From: Onthophagus taurus
Taxonomy: Eukaryota > Arthropoda > Insecta > Coleoptera > Scarabaeidae
Direction of reading: 5' to 3'
Assembly (NCBI RefSeq): GCF_036711975.1
Contig: NC_091966.1
Span: 11,105,501 to 11,169,500, forward strand
DNA length: 64,000 bases
Positions 47,202 through 57,975 of this stretch are shown here, one piece after another; within the stretch, counting starts at the first letter, position 1; each line of letters begins with the position of its first letter. Both the position numbers and the translations under genes were made by a program. The notes under the pieces are model-generated. The model had not been told where the DNA came from. It made no database searches and saw only the letters and a program-made list of their open reading frames with translations.

Positions 47202-47207
47202 GTTAAA

Positions 47208-47826
47208 ATGTCTGAGGAATCAAAACCCGAACCACCAACTACAGAAGTAGAAAATTTAAAAATCGAAAATGGTGATCGTGCTTCAACACCAACAGCATCT
47301 TTCGAAGACCAATTTAAATCGTTTTCGAAATTTGGCGATCCGAAATCGGATGGTAAACAAATTACTTTATCCCAAAGCGATAAATGGATGAAACAAGCCA
47401 AGGTTATCGATGGTAAAAAAATAACAACTACCGATACAGGAATTTACTTTAAAAAATTAAAATCAATGAAGCTGGGTATTGTTGATTACGTAAAATTTTT
47501 GGAAGATTTAGCTAAAGCTAAGAAGGTTGAATTAGTTGATATAAAATCGAAATTAGCTGGATGTGGATTACCCGGTGTTTCCACGGTTGGGGTAAATTTC
47601 TTTTTCTTCTAAGTATTTAGAGTAGTTTTAATATTGGTTCTATTTTAAGGTTGGAAAAGCTACTGAAACAGTAAACAGACTTACAGACACCTCAAAATAT
47701 ACTGGAACGCATAAACAACGTTTCGATGATGCTGGAAAAGGAAAAGGAATAGCTGGTCGTAAAGAAATGGTGGATGGTTCTGGTTACGTATCTGGTTATC
47801 AAAACAAAGACACATATAAAAACTAA
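47208..47826 (+). CDS. TPPP: Tubulin polymerization-promoting protein (TPPP/p25-alpha, ringer orthologue)
   Basis: Two coding exons, 47208-47591 and 47650-47826, encoding 186 aa. The N-terminal 30 residues are disordered and acidic/Pro-rich. The p25-alpha domain follows: [31 protein letters not shown] and TTTDTGIYF, then [13 protein letters not shown] at the splice junction. Exon 2 brings [20 protein letters not shown], containing the diagnostic GxGxGxxGR (157-165), and a Gly/Tyr-rich end. TPPPs are cytosolic tubulin-binding proteins that bundle and stabilise microtubules; the Drosophila homologue ringmaker acts in axons. It is full length for an invertebrate TPPP. An acceptor TTTTTCAG directly before the ATG implies a spliced 5' UTR. 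AATAAA follows the stop at about 47830. Confidence 0.93.
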
Positions 47827-49929
47827 GAAATAAAAATAATATTAAAAGTAATACTCATATTATATTCTATGCATAGATATATATCTAAAGAAAAAATAAT
47901 TTATGCAATATACTCTAAAATTTAATACCACTTATTAAAAAAAAATAATTTTTATGTAAACCAACAACTATTTATAACTAAATGGTTGTGAAACCTGTGA
48001 GATTTTGGTACAAAATGAAGAAATAAAAATTTTAAAGCTTCTGAAGTGGTATTGATTTTAGAAATGTTTTGAAGCAGCTTTGGATTCTCGTGGAACTTGC
48101 GCAAAAACAAAATAAAAGATTTAAAAATAATATTTAATGCCCAAGTGACAGTTTTATTCACGAGATTTAAAACTACTCCACCAGTTTAAAATGTCTAAAC
48201 ATAGTTGATGATTATAATGTTGTAAAATTTTATTATCTATCGCGCCTAGCCTCGATAAATTGTAGAAGAGTACATAAATGTTATGTATAATTACATAAAG
48301 ATATGATTACAATTTATTTATTTTATACAAATGTAATATAAGAAAATCTAGAGCTTCGTATAAGTTTTTTGCTAAAAATTTATTAGTTTTTTTACCTCCA
48401 ATATTGCATTTTTTATTAAATACATTAATTTCATAATTATAATTTGTTTTAATAGTTACTATAACTTGAAAATTATATACAGGGTGTTTTAGACGGTGAC
48501 AAATAAAAAAGTACGTAGAACGCGGATTATACAGAAAATAAATGTACTTATTTATCAGATATTTTCTTTTATTTAAAACGTTAAGACTTTAATTCAAAAT
48601 CTAAAAACAAGTTTTAAACACTTGATAGAAATTTTGAATGAAAAGAAACATGAATAGAAAAAAAAATATTAAAATCTGTTTGAATATGAATATTCAGGTT
48701 TATTTTGTTGTCCAAAATCATATCTAAACAATGTATGTGTTTTGGTCGGGACTCATCGTATTGATAAAATTTATCCATACCTAAGAATAAACGGCTTGTT
48801 TTTGAAATTTAAACTGACGCATATGTAGACAAGAGTAAAGGATTTTTGCTCATGAAGATTTTGGTTTTGTGTTTGCAGTGGAGATATTAGAATTAACTTC
48901 CCAGATAGAAATATGCGTTTTTAAAAACAGTTTTTTTATTATTGCAAATACACTGTATGAAGATTTTGTGATACAACACTTAATATTCTGTTTATACTAC
49001 AAGTAAGCATTTATGCCACCAACATTTATTTAGTATTGTTTTAATGAACATCATAAATTAGGATTTGTTGATGGCTGATATGAGAGTAACTGGAGGCATT
49101 TCAAACAGAAGGATGTTTTGAAATACGTATAAATATGTTTTTTTGGAACGAAAAACTTACCATCAACCAATATCAAAACAAATCTTTCTGTAATAAAACA
49201 AGTTAGCAAGAGAAATCTCGCCAAGGAAGAAAACGTTTATAACCGCCGTAACACTATTGAAAATGCATGTCTTATTTTTCCACTTTTAGGCTTCCTGCGA
49301 TCTTGACGTCCAACTTTCATACCATCTTCCAGAGTGGTGTCTGGTTCAAAAATATCTGAACAAGCTATCAATTTTTCAGTAACTGTTTAATGTTTAATAA
49401 AATATCATATCTTTTGGTATTGTTCTAACATATAACGATTTGTTTTCGCTTTTTCAAATTTGCAGTATGTATGTATGTATGTATTTATTTTGACTAAAAT
49501 GAAAAAATAAATACTCTCAGAAAATATAATTCCTCAAAGCACCATAAGCTTGGTTCGTAAATAATTTCAAATTCATTGTAACATTGATTTTCTTTCTATG
49601 TCTTTATCGGCATTAGGTTCAATCTCCTTCAGCTTTTGAAATAGTTTTTCATATACTACCTTTTTAACTTTCTATTCTTGTATATATCGTTTCTTACTTT
49701 CCATGCATCCAATAACCGGTGAATCCGATGATATAGACCAAAAAGTCACCACTTTCTACTAACATCTGTGAAAAGAATCTGTCCTTATTACACTACGTGT
49801 CAATCAGACTCATGATGTTCTAGTTGCACATCTCCCTCCGTAGTGTAATTAATTTCAAATAATTTTGAATTTTTTCAAATGGTTATTACACCATACACTA
49901 TACGATTTCCGCATATTTTATACTATGCG
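47827..49929. other. Spacer with an isolated mariner-type end
   Basis: AT-rich 3' flank of TPPP. At 48479 ACAGGGTGTTTTAGACGGTG resembles the terminal repeat of mariner-like elements, but no partner was found. A (TATG)n microsatellite of about 20 bases lies at 49464. ATTACACTACG (49788) and CGTAGTGTAAT (about 49841) form a perfect 11-base inverted pair 42 bases apart. Nothing else is seen. Confidence 0.4.
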
Positions 49930-50415
49930 ATTTCCCAAATCATTCTTGATTCTTGATTGATTCTGGTTTTGTTGCATACACTCTACTTTTCAGAAATCCC
50001 CAAAAGAAAAAATCGAGTGGTGTTAGCTCAGGATATCGTGGTGGCCACTCAATGTCACCTCTACTACCAATCCAACGGTTTGGAAACGTACGGCTTAAAA
50101 AGTCTGGGACTGCGCGACTAAAATGTGGAGGACTACCATCTTGTGGGAACCACTTATTGTCAACACCATTAGGGCATACGGCACGTACACTTGGAACCAC
50201 TAGATTTTCTAACAGATGCAGATATCTCTCTTCGTTTAAATTTCCATTAATAAAAAATGGACCAATTACATTCTCTCTTATAATACCAGCCCATACATTA
50301 ATTTTCTGTGGTCTCTGAGTATGACCTTCTCTTATTAAACGTACATTTTTTTCAAATTTTTTTCTTGACTCATTCAAAACTTATAGCTCCGTCCCGGGAG
50401 TTTTGGGAAACCCTG
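49930..50415 (-). mobile_element. Tc1/mariner-type element, deleted copy with DDE domain part
   Basis: A 145-codon open minus-strand frame (50377-49940) carries the DDE_3 endonuclease core: INVWAGIIRENVIGPFFING, RYLHLLENLVVPSV, KWFPQDGSPPHFSRAVPDFL and RWIGSRGDIEWPPRYPELTP, then LDFFFWGFLKSRVYA. The second catalytic Asp (QDG) is present. At the third acidic position the usual PDL reads PEL. The terminal repeat (TACAGGGTTTCCCAAAACTC on the minus strand, ending 50415) abuts the frame directly, so the N-terminal half of the transposase was deleted. The other end is not identified. It is a different family from the 6.9-kb element. Confidence 0.75.
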
Positions 50416-50589
50416 TATATTGATATGCATTTCTTGTGTTGTTATTTTTAAGCTCTATCTCCATTTCCATATTGTATTTTATTTCTTCTACAAATTTTGT
50501 CTCTTTCGCGTGTTCGTCGTTTCACATATTTTATATAAGTTTTAACTCTTTGTACTACGTTGTCTCTGCATTGTTTGTTTAATCATGAT
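50416..50589. other. Short spacer
   Basis: Nothing recognised. Confidence 0.4.
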
Positions 50590-51245
50590 TTTGTTTTCTT
50601 TTTTTTCAGTCACTCCTAAGACTTTTTTGACAGTAATGATCGTAACTGTTTTAATTCAATTTCATTGGTACTGTTGCTGTTCGAAACTGTTTTCAGTAGG
50701 TACTTCATCTAATAATTGTTGTTATCCACCTATATTCAGTTTATCTTATTTCAGACTATCGTGTATCTATTAGGTCGTTTACTAATTCAATATCATCAAG
50801 AGATGTTCTGATCTATGAAGAGGTGGTCTAGTTGGTTATTTGTAGTTCCATCTGATAATATCCAGGTATTTTTATGTATGTTGTTATATGGGAATAGTGT
50901 TGAAATGATAACCATAATATTGGTTGTAGCTATAGTTATTAAGAACTCAACGTTTTCACTGGCATTGTCATGAAGGCTGTTTTCCTATTGTTCCTAAATG
51001 TTTACCTTCTTTCCCGATTTTTGCATTTATGTCCCCAATAATTATTTTTGTCATTTCAATTTATTTGTATGTTTTTTTATATCACCGACGCTTTTTCCTA
51101 TCTAATTTATTTTCTCATCTGCTCTTATTGCTATATTATACCTTTTCAGAGCTTTAAGCAATGCCATTTTTGCTCCCGGTTTATTCTATGTACGCAACAC
51201 TTTATGTTCTTACCTCATATTCCTTATATTATTTTATCTTTGGCG
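50590..51245 (-). mobile_element. LINE endonuclease fragment
   Basis: The minus strand near 51055-50995 reads MTKIIIGDINAKIGKEGKHL, the phosphate-binding GDxNA block of the LINE apurinic-like endonuclease. It continues with FPYNNIHKNTWILSDGTTNN and QLDHLFIDQNIS, which is the endonuclease TWxSPDGxxxNQIDHxxID block. Frames shift between them. The same domain type, in another copy, is at 16.1 kb. Confidence 0.65.
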
Positions 51246-51284
51246 CAATGGTAACCTCCTTTGGAGATTTGGTAACGTCTTTCT

Positions 51285-51400
51285 TTCTGGTGAACGGTTC
51301 TTAGCCCATTGACCAATTTATTCGGGCTTCGAACCATCACTGCCAGTCACTAAGCTACTTAATCCACCCAGTAATTGCCCAAGCAGAATTGTCTGTCATA
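51285..51400 (-). repeat. tRNA-like sequence, possible SINE head
   Basis: The minus strand carries TAGCTTAGTGACTGG (box-A-like) and, 23 bases from its start, GGTTCGAAGCCC (a perfect box-B core). The A-to-B spacing is too short for a tRNA, so it is not a functional tRNA gene. It fits a decayed tRNA-derived SINE or tRNA pseudogene. Confidence 0.35.
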
Positions 51401-51959
51401 AGTGTAAGTAAATAATGCCTATGCAAAGAAAGATGAAAAAGGGCATAATGCCAAAGTTATGATAAATGTGGTAAGTAGATGGTTTAAACGCATGAGTGAA
51501 TGTTAGCGTTGATAGTTTATTAAGTTGTCAGTTTGTGTCAATTAAAGTGTCAGTGTCAATGTCAAATTTATGTTACTTATTATGATTATAGTGTATTATT
51601 GATTAAAATTGAACTGTATGGGTAATTTAAGATATGATTATCGAAATTAGTCACGTTAACAATTGTTAATTTAATTCAAAACATATATGAACAACAAAGA
51701 GCAAAAAACTAATTAAATAAACCATCTTTCTACGATTAAATATGTAGAAAAGATGACTCATCGAAATACTCATTTTATTAACTCACATAACACCATAATT
51801 TTAAATAATTAACATTTACTTCGCATTTATTTACGTTTGAAATCTAATTATGGATGTTTTACGATTAAAACGTAAAAGCGCGTCCTGTATTACCGACTAT
51901 TTTTATAGGTTAGTTCGCCGAAATGTAAACGTCAAATGTGTCATGTTTGTTTATGAAAT
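51401..51959. other. Upstream region of the phosducin-like gene
   Basis: AT-rich, nothing recognised until the promoter. Confidence 0.4.
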
Positions 51960-51993
51960 TCAGTTCGATTCGGTACGATTTCGTTGTCGGTCA
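51960..51993 (+). promoter_or_regulatory. Inr + DPE core promoter of PDCL
   Basis: TCAGTT (51960-51965) matches the insect initiator. If its A (51962) is +1, GGTCA falls exactly at +28 to +32, a full match to the downstream promoter element RGWYV. The resulting 5' UTR would be 84 bases. There is no TATA box 30 bases upstream, as expected for DPE promoters. Confidence 0.6.
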
Positions 51994-52045
51994 CGTTTAC
52001 TTCGTCTGTTATATAAAATTTAAGTTCGATTGAATTAAGTTTGAA

Positions 52046-52879
52046 ATGGCGACGTTAGAAGATAAGATTCTGGGTGAAAAACTTCATAATTATTGTAGTA
52101 GTAGTGAAGAAAGTGACGGTGAAGATTCAGATTCAAGTGGACCCAAACAATTAAAAGAAAATGTAGGTTCGTTACCGGAACCGAATAAATGGGAAGGAAC
52201 CTCGACGAATACGGGACCAAAGGGTGTTATTAAAGATTGGCAACGTTTTAAACAATTAGAAACGGAAAAACGTGTCGATGATGAAAAAGAAAGATTAGAA
52301 TTGATGAAAAAATTAACATTAACTGTTCAATCAGCTTTGGATGAAGAAAAAGAAAAGGCTGAAAACGATCCGGATTTAATGGAATTATTAAATGATGACT
52401 TTTTATTAAATTATCAAAAACAAAGAATGGTTGAGATGTTAAAACAGAACCAACATAATTTAAAATTCGGTAAAGTTATTTATTTAAGTAATGGTCAAGA
52501 ATATTTAGATGCCATTGATAAAGAAAATAAAAATGTTACTGTTATTGTACACGTATATGAAGAAAGTGTTACAGCTTGTCGAGTTATGAACGAATGTTTA
52601 AACGAATTATCAAAAATGTATGAAGAAGTGAAATTTTGTGCCATTATTGGTTCACATGCTGGTGTCAGCCAAGATTTCAAAGTTAATGGAGTTCCTGCTT
52701 TACTTATTTATAAAGCAGGACAAGTTGTTGGTAATTTCGTTCGTTTATCTGATGATTTGGGTGATGATTTCTGTTCTGAGGATCTCCAAGGTTTTCTTAT
52801 TGAGCATGGTATGATTGAAGATAAATCATGTACACCGTTAATTATTAAAAATGGAAATAATCCAGAGGATAGTGACTAG
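52046..52879 (+). CDS. PDCL: Phosducin-like protein 1 (G-beta-gamma assembly co-chaperone)
   Basis: An intronless frame of 277 aa. It starts MATLEDKILGEKLHNYCSSS; the SSS at 18-20 followed by acidic residues coincides with the casein-kinase-2 sites of human PhLP1. The conserved G-beta-binding helix reads TGPKGVIKDWQRFKQLE (56-72). A charged helical linker follows, then a thioredoxin-like domain from about 140 to 255 (FGKVIYLSNGQEYLDAI, TVIVHVYEESVTACRVMN and FKVNGVPALLIYKAGQVVGN). In this family the fold has no redox CxxC, as here. PhLP1 works in the cytosol with the CCT chaperonin to fold G-beta and join it to G-gamma. Its length and all blocks are normal. The ATG follows an 84-base leader. 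AATAAA signals lie near 52964. Confidence 0.95.
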   Translation: MATLEDKILGEKLHNYCSSSEESDGEDSDSSGPKQLKENVGSLPEPNKWEGTSTNTGPKGVIKDWQRFKQLETEKRVDDEKERLELMKKLTLTVQSALDEEKEKAENDPDLMELLNDDFLLNYQKQRMVEMLKQNQHNLKFGKVIYLSNGQEYLDAIDKENKNVTVIVHVYEESVTACRVMNECLNELSKMYEEVKFCAIIGSHAGVSQDFKVNGVPALLIYKAGQVVGNFVRLSDDLGDDFCSEDLQGFLIEHGMIEDKSCTPLIIKNGNNPEDSD

Positions 52880-54562
52880 CAATAATATTTGTACATATTT
52901 TTCTATTAAACTTAATAATAAGGAAGAACATTATTTAAATAATTAAAATATATATCTTATAATAAATAAAATAGTATACTAAGTTTTTTTTTCTTAAAAA
53001 CTTTTCATACATTACTACTTTTTGATGTTGTATTAAAAATAATAATAATAAAGTAATCAATAAATAAACATTTAAGAAAAAAAACACTTTTGATTTTTAT
53101 TTACTTTAGAAGTAAGTAAATAATTCGATTAGATAACATTTCCTGGGGAATATTAAATTCAATTGAAGGATGGAATTGCTTTTGAGTTGATTGGATAAAT
53201 GAAAAGCAGGATGTGAACAACTTGGCATCTCAATAGAATGTTAAATAGTTAAGAAAATATGAACTTTTACGCTTTAACAACAAAAGAATTTAGATGCTAA
53301 AAATATTTTTGAAACAATTTATTGAGTCATAAATCGACAGAAATAGAATGAAAAATTTATATATTTTTAAAGACACGTCTCAGAAATAAAATAGTGATAT
53401 AAAAACGACCCCACACGTTTACATAGACTAAGGAATAGAATTCTAATGTATATGCCAAATCGTTAAATTTAATAGGTCGTAACATTGTAAAACGTTTTTG
53501 GTTAAGCGATGTAAAAAATTTTTAACTCGCCGAGTTAGGAGCGTCAGGTTTCGTGAAAAACCTATTGTTATGTCGTCAAACGTTATTATTATTGGACTTA
53601 ATTGAAAGAACAGGCCAAGAATTTAATTCCGCCGGCCTAAAAATATGCTTTGCGTTTGCGTCATTTGATACAAAAAAAAGATAAATAAAAATAAAGATAG
53701 AAACGGGAAAAAATGTGGTCTACAGATGATAATAAAACTATCTAAATCTGGATTACTACATAATAACGTTCAAAAAAGATCTTTATATAAATTTATATTT
53801 TATTTTTTCTACATTTTATAAGAATACAAATATATGTATTATTGTTATTAGAATGGAAGTTATTTATAAGTTAATGATAATCATTTTTATTTAGACTCTT
53901 ATCACCCACTGCACCTCTGTCATTGCATCATTTTATTGATTAAATCCTGTTTGGAATATAAATATTATCGCAAAATCGGAAAATTTATATTTTCATGGTA
54001 TTGAGAAACGTCGCTTAATAACATTTATCAGATTAGTTTAATCAATATACATAAAGATTAATATGAAGTAAAGAAAAATGTTTTATATTTATTTAAATCT
54101 GTTGCTACTGGTAAAATTTAATTACGTTTTTAAAATACAATAAGTGCAATAAATATTATATGTATTACGTAGTTAATTTTCAATGTAATTAAAAAGTTAC
54201 ATTTATTAAATTAATTACTTAATTTTTATACAAACTGCTGCAGTATTTGATGTATTATAATTATAATATAAAATCGATCATTATTTCAGTCTATTAATTA
54301 TTTAATTTAGTAATTATGTTCTAATTATTCGGTATTACGTCTTTTGCGCAAAATAAATTAGCTGCAATTCACTTATTAAATCAAATGATGACTTATAGAC
54401 AACTATATATACTACACATTTGGTTGTCTATACTTCGTTAAAAGAGCTAAATTCTATAATAAATAAAGCGTTTTTCAACTAAACTCCATTAAATAATACT
54501 GAAATATAATAATATGTATTATATTTCAGTATTAATTGTAATTTGTATCCATAGGGTATGTA
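52880..54562. other. PDCL downstream AT-rich spacer
   Basis: Includes the 3' UTR with AATAAATAAAATAG near 52963 and a short AAT microsatellite at about 53038. Apart from the hairpin at 54494, nothing is recognised. Confidence 0.45.
54494..54534. repeat. Perfect 17-bp inverted repeat with 7-base loop
   Basis: TAATACTGAAATATAAT, then AATATGT, then ATTATATTTCAGTATTA. The arms match without mismatch. It could be the core of a small foldback element. Confidence 0.75.
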
Positions 54563-54989
54563 CATATACAGGGTGTTTGATTTTAATCGTCACCACAGAT
54601 ATCTCGACTGTTGGTGGAGATATGACAAAATGTTATAGAAGGAAAGTTGGTTCACATTTAATATTCTATTATCTATAATATTCAAAAAAACAATTAAGCA
54701 TCAAATGAGTTAAATACAGTGAATACATTTGAAATGGAACGTGCCAATTTTATTAGGACTCACACTGGGCTGAATCCCGATTCTAACTGGACAAAATTAT
54801 TTTATGGACTTAACAAGGGCTAAAAGCCTAAAGTAACTTAAAAAAATAATAAGAAAAATACACCTACGAAGGAAAAAGTAGGTGTTTTAGTTCTCAGAAC
54901 AAAATTTGGAATGAATTTTGAGGTTTTTGACATTTTTTATGGAAAAATTGGTGTAAAATAAAATAGGTGCTAATTTATTTTCTAGTAAA
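54563..54989. other. Spacer starting with a mariner-like end
   Basis: TATACAGGGTGTTTGATTTT at 54563 is like the end of a mariner-type element; no matching partner was found. A short hairpin (CACCTAC...GTAGGTG) lies near 54865-54890. Confidence 0.35.
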
Positions 54990-55420
54990 ATTAAGAATTA
55001 TTTTTTCAAAATTTCACAATCAGAATCATCTTCCGATTAGCTCGGAGAATTCTTCTTCGCTTCTGCTCATCAACCATATCCTCTTCCACTGAATCCGTGA
55101 TCAGCTCCCTTTCCTCAGGACTCAGCTCCTTCAATGGGACTTTCTGGAACGTTCTAAGGCCTGTAATAACAGGATCCTCGAGTCACTTTTTGATTTTCCC
55201 AAGAACTGAGTAGATCTCTTCTAGTCAGAGGAGAGCAGAGTTTTCTTTACAAAGACACGTACTGCCTCCTACCCTTATTCCTTGCCTCCAGGGCCCCTTC
55301 TGAAAGCTGCCCTATTGGAACAAGGGCATGTTTGATGGCTAAAGAGCCATGTAAAATGATTTTATGCACACTGGGAGGCATCCTGTACCAGTCATCAAAA
55401 ACCCCCCGGATATCAAGCTT
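54990..55420 (-). mobile_element. Fragment of an uncharacterised transposon-encoded protein
   Basis: The minus strand near 55415-55300 reads FDDWYRMPPSVHKIILHGSL, then AIKHALVPIGQLSEGALEAR and NKG, followed by broken frames toward ELIGR. I recall a recurrent insect/cnidarian repeat-associated protein with VHKILIHG...ALLPIGQLSEEAxEARNK, but I cannot name its element class. It is higher in GC than its surroundings. Stops are present. Confidence 0.4.
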
Positions 55421-55439
55421 TGCGTAAATTATCCTTTTT

Positions 55440-55920
55440 CTTGTAATTTAAGTTTTCTATATTGTATCCACCATTTTTATTTTTGAAAAGTTTATAATTC
55501 TGACCCCAAGCACTTCATATCTCTGTCATCCAGAGGTCGCGGAATTTCCACAAAATGTGCCTCCCACATTTACAAATCCATATGCAGGCCAATTATAGAA
55601 TATGGTTCTAAAGATCGGCATACACAAATAAGGAATCCCCAAGATCTTCTTTTCAACCCTAGCAATGATCTCCTTTATAACCTCACGAATATCCTTCCCA
55701 TTATCTTCCGTCTACAATCTTTATCTCATAAAACTACCCTAAATTTCCCTACCAATCTTCTCCACCATATGCTCATTATCCCTAGAGTAAACCACCCATC
55801 TGATCACCCATCACTCCTTCAAAAAATGTTGATGAACAGAGAAGACTGAAGCTGCCGCTAACTAGAACTGGCATGGGCAGAAAGACTCCGGTCGATAGCC
55901 CGGAGTCTTGCTGAATTTTA
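55440..55920 (+). mobile_element. LINE 3'-end fragment
   Basis: The plus-strand frame reads SHIYKSICRPIIEYGS near 55565-55610 (compare the post-RT block YKTxIRPIxEYG), then NPSNDLLYNLTNILPIIFRL, then SCR..LELAWAERLRS near the end. The tail around 55850-55910 contains the short inverted GACTCCGG...CCGGAGTC. It is degraded. Confidence 0.4.
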
Positions 55921-57260
55921 ATTTATAACTTTTTTTGTGCTTATAGAATTTGGTTTACTGCAGCTTCGAGAAAAATATTCTATACCGTAGAGTTAGTTGA
56001 CTTGACTGCAATTTTAACATCAATTCAGTAATATCTGCCATAACAACACATCATAAAACAAAAAATATGGCGCTATGCCATTTTTTGCAAAGAACAGAAC
56101 CCGTATAAAACGTACAAAAAACATAAAAACTGTTTCTCAAGTCACCCTACATGTTGGGTTACTTGAAAATGTAAGCATAAATCAGTTTAAAGGTCAAGTA
56201 AAGCTATCCTACAGGCGACTTGACATAAAATAAAAAAGTATGGGTCCATTGTATAGGGTGAGAAAGACCTACCATAAGTTTTCATATTTTTATTTTTCAG
56301 TTTTCGATGTAATGTCGATTTTGATATCCCGCTAATATTTGAAGCCTCCACCAATATCCATCTACCAGTACGTACATTGATATATCACATGCCATAGATG
56401 TCCAATCAATTAAAAACACAAATTGATAAGTAACAAACACACGCATACTTAGATCAATGCTTTATAAGCATAATAATAATTAGCAATTTAATAATCATTT
56501 ATAATTATTAGAACTGGTATTGATTAAATGTAGATAATTCTTAGAAATCGTATTTGTAAGAATTATGGCCAAATAATACAACACATGTTGCAAAAAATAA
56601 GAAGAAATTTACGAAAGAGTTCAAAGTTGCACTGGAGATTGATAAAGAGAGAACTTTTCTAAATTTTATGTGTAGTAGTAATCTCTGAGACTTTTTGTCC
56701 ATATTGGACATTAGTTGCATAAATAATATCTAAAGGAGTCGAAGAGAATTTTGGACTAATTTTAATGAAGAACTATATTACCATAATTATTAACACAATA
56801 ATATTTCAGTTATTTGAAAAAAATCAAATATTTTTTCTCTATATGATGCAATCCTGAAAGATATATCGTACATGTATAGAAAATAATTTAATTATACTTA
56901 AAAATTGGGTAAAACGGCACAATCGAAAAAATATTTTTTTAGATAAATGGCATTAACATTTAGTAATAATCTTTTTAATTTGCACTATCGGTTTTTCTAA
57001 TTTAACGTCTAAATATTTCGCAGTGTAGCACGCGTGTTAAGCACGCAGTGTACGAATGGTGGGTTGAGGTAGATTAAAACGAAGCTTTCATCGGATACCT
57101 ACTTTAGACAATTATCACATACATAGAAACAGAATAACAATAAAGTCTGCCTATTTATTTAAAAATTCCTATTTACTCTTTTATAGATATGGTAACCAAA
57201 TTACATGCAATGTTTCAGTTATCAACAATTCCTATTAAGATAATAAACTTAAAAGTATTA
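55921..57260. other. AT-rich spacer
   Basis: No frames or elements that I can support. Confidence 0.4.
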
Positions 57261-57381
57261 AAATAAATTTTTTCTATGGATACGTTTTGAAGCTATGTTT
57301 TTTTTATGGGTAATTTGACTATTTGCAGCATATCTCGAGTTAGAGATGACCGATCTGGTCGTGCTATTCATCAAATTAATG
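57261..57381 (+). repeat. Left TIR of the 57-kb transposon
   Basis: Contains CTATGGATACGTTTTGAAGC and GAGATGACCGATCTGGTCGT. It is the inverted counterpart of 59441-59558 with a handful of differences. Confidence 0.85.
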
Positions 57382-57478
57382 AATAGTTAATAAATGGTAT
57401 TAATACTTATTCCAATCGGTTCGGTAGTTTTAAAACAATGGCCCATAATATGTGAAAAAGGGGTTTTTTTAGACAAAA

Positions 57479-57975
57479 TGAGAACCAAAAATTCATTCAA
57501 TATCGGTGGAGAGTCGCAGAAAAATTCTTTTTTACCTTCTACGTAAAGTTTGCTCTTTTTAGAAGATAACAAAGTACGCAGTATGAGAATCGGTGGAGAA
57601 ATTATCAAAAATTATGATCTTCTATATGTGAGAGCACAGTTTTTTCTTGTACATGAATTTCCGTGCAACTAGACCGTTAGAAATTTTTAGGTTTCATGTT
57701 TCGTACGTTTCTGACATTTTACGTGTAGGAGCTATTCATCCCAATCTTTCAATTTAAAATAATTTCAAGATGGCTATCACATCCAGTGTACCGGAAGTAG
57801 CCTACAACTTCGTTATTTTAAACGGAATGCTGCAATTTTTATTTTATATTTGAATTGAAAAACAGTTTTTTTAATCAAAAATCACAATACAAAATTCACT
57901 CAAACGCCTTGGAGAGCCGCAAAAATTCCGTCTTATTTTTTACATAGGGTTCGTACTTTTACAATAGAAAGATGT
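57479..57975. repeat. Two direct subterminal repeats (~87 bases each)
   Basis: 57479-57565 (AAAAATTCATTCAATATCGG ... GGAGAGTCGCAGAAAAATTC) is repeated with divergence at 57885-57975 (CAAAATTCACTCAAACGC ... GGAGAGCCGCAAAAATTCC). Their position next to the left TIR suggests transposase-binding repeats. Confidence 0.5.

Noticed and set aside
47198-47401. Minus-strand frame over the start of TPPP
   Set aside because: Antisense shadow of TPPP exon 1.
49953-50318. 121-codon plus-strand frame
   Set aside because: Antisense shadow of the mariner-type DDE domain on the minus strand.
51285-51400. A functional tRNA gene
   Set aside because: The spacing between the A and B boxes is too short for a cloverleaf; kept only as a tRNA-like relic.
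52495-52680. Minus-strand frame inside the phosducin-like gene
   Set aside because: Shadow of the PDCL coding sequence, with no motif or start context of its own.
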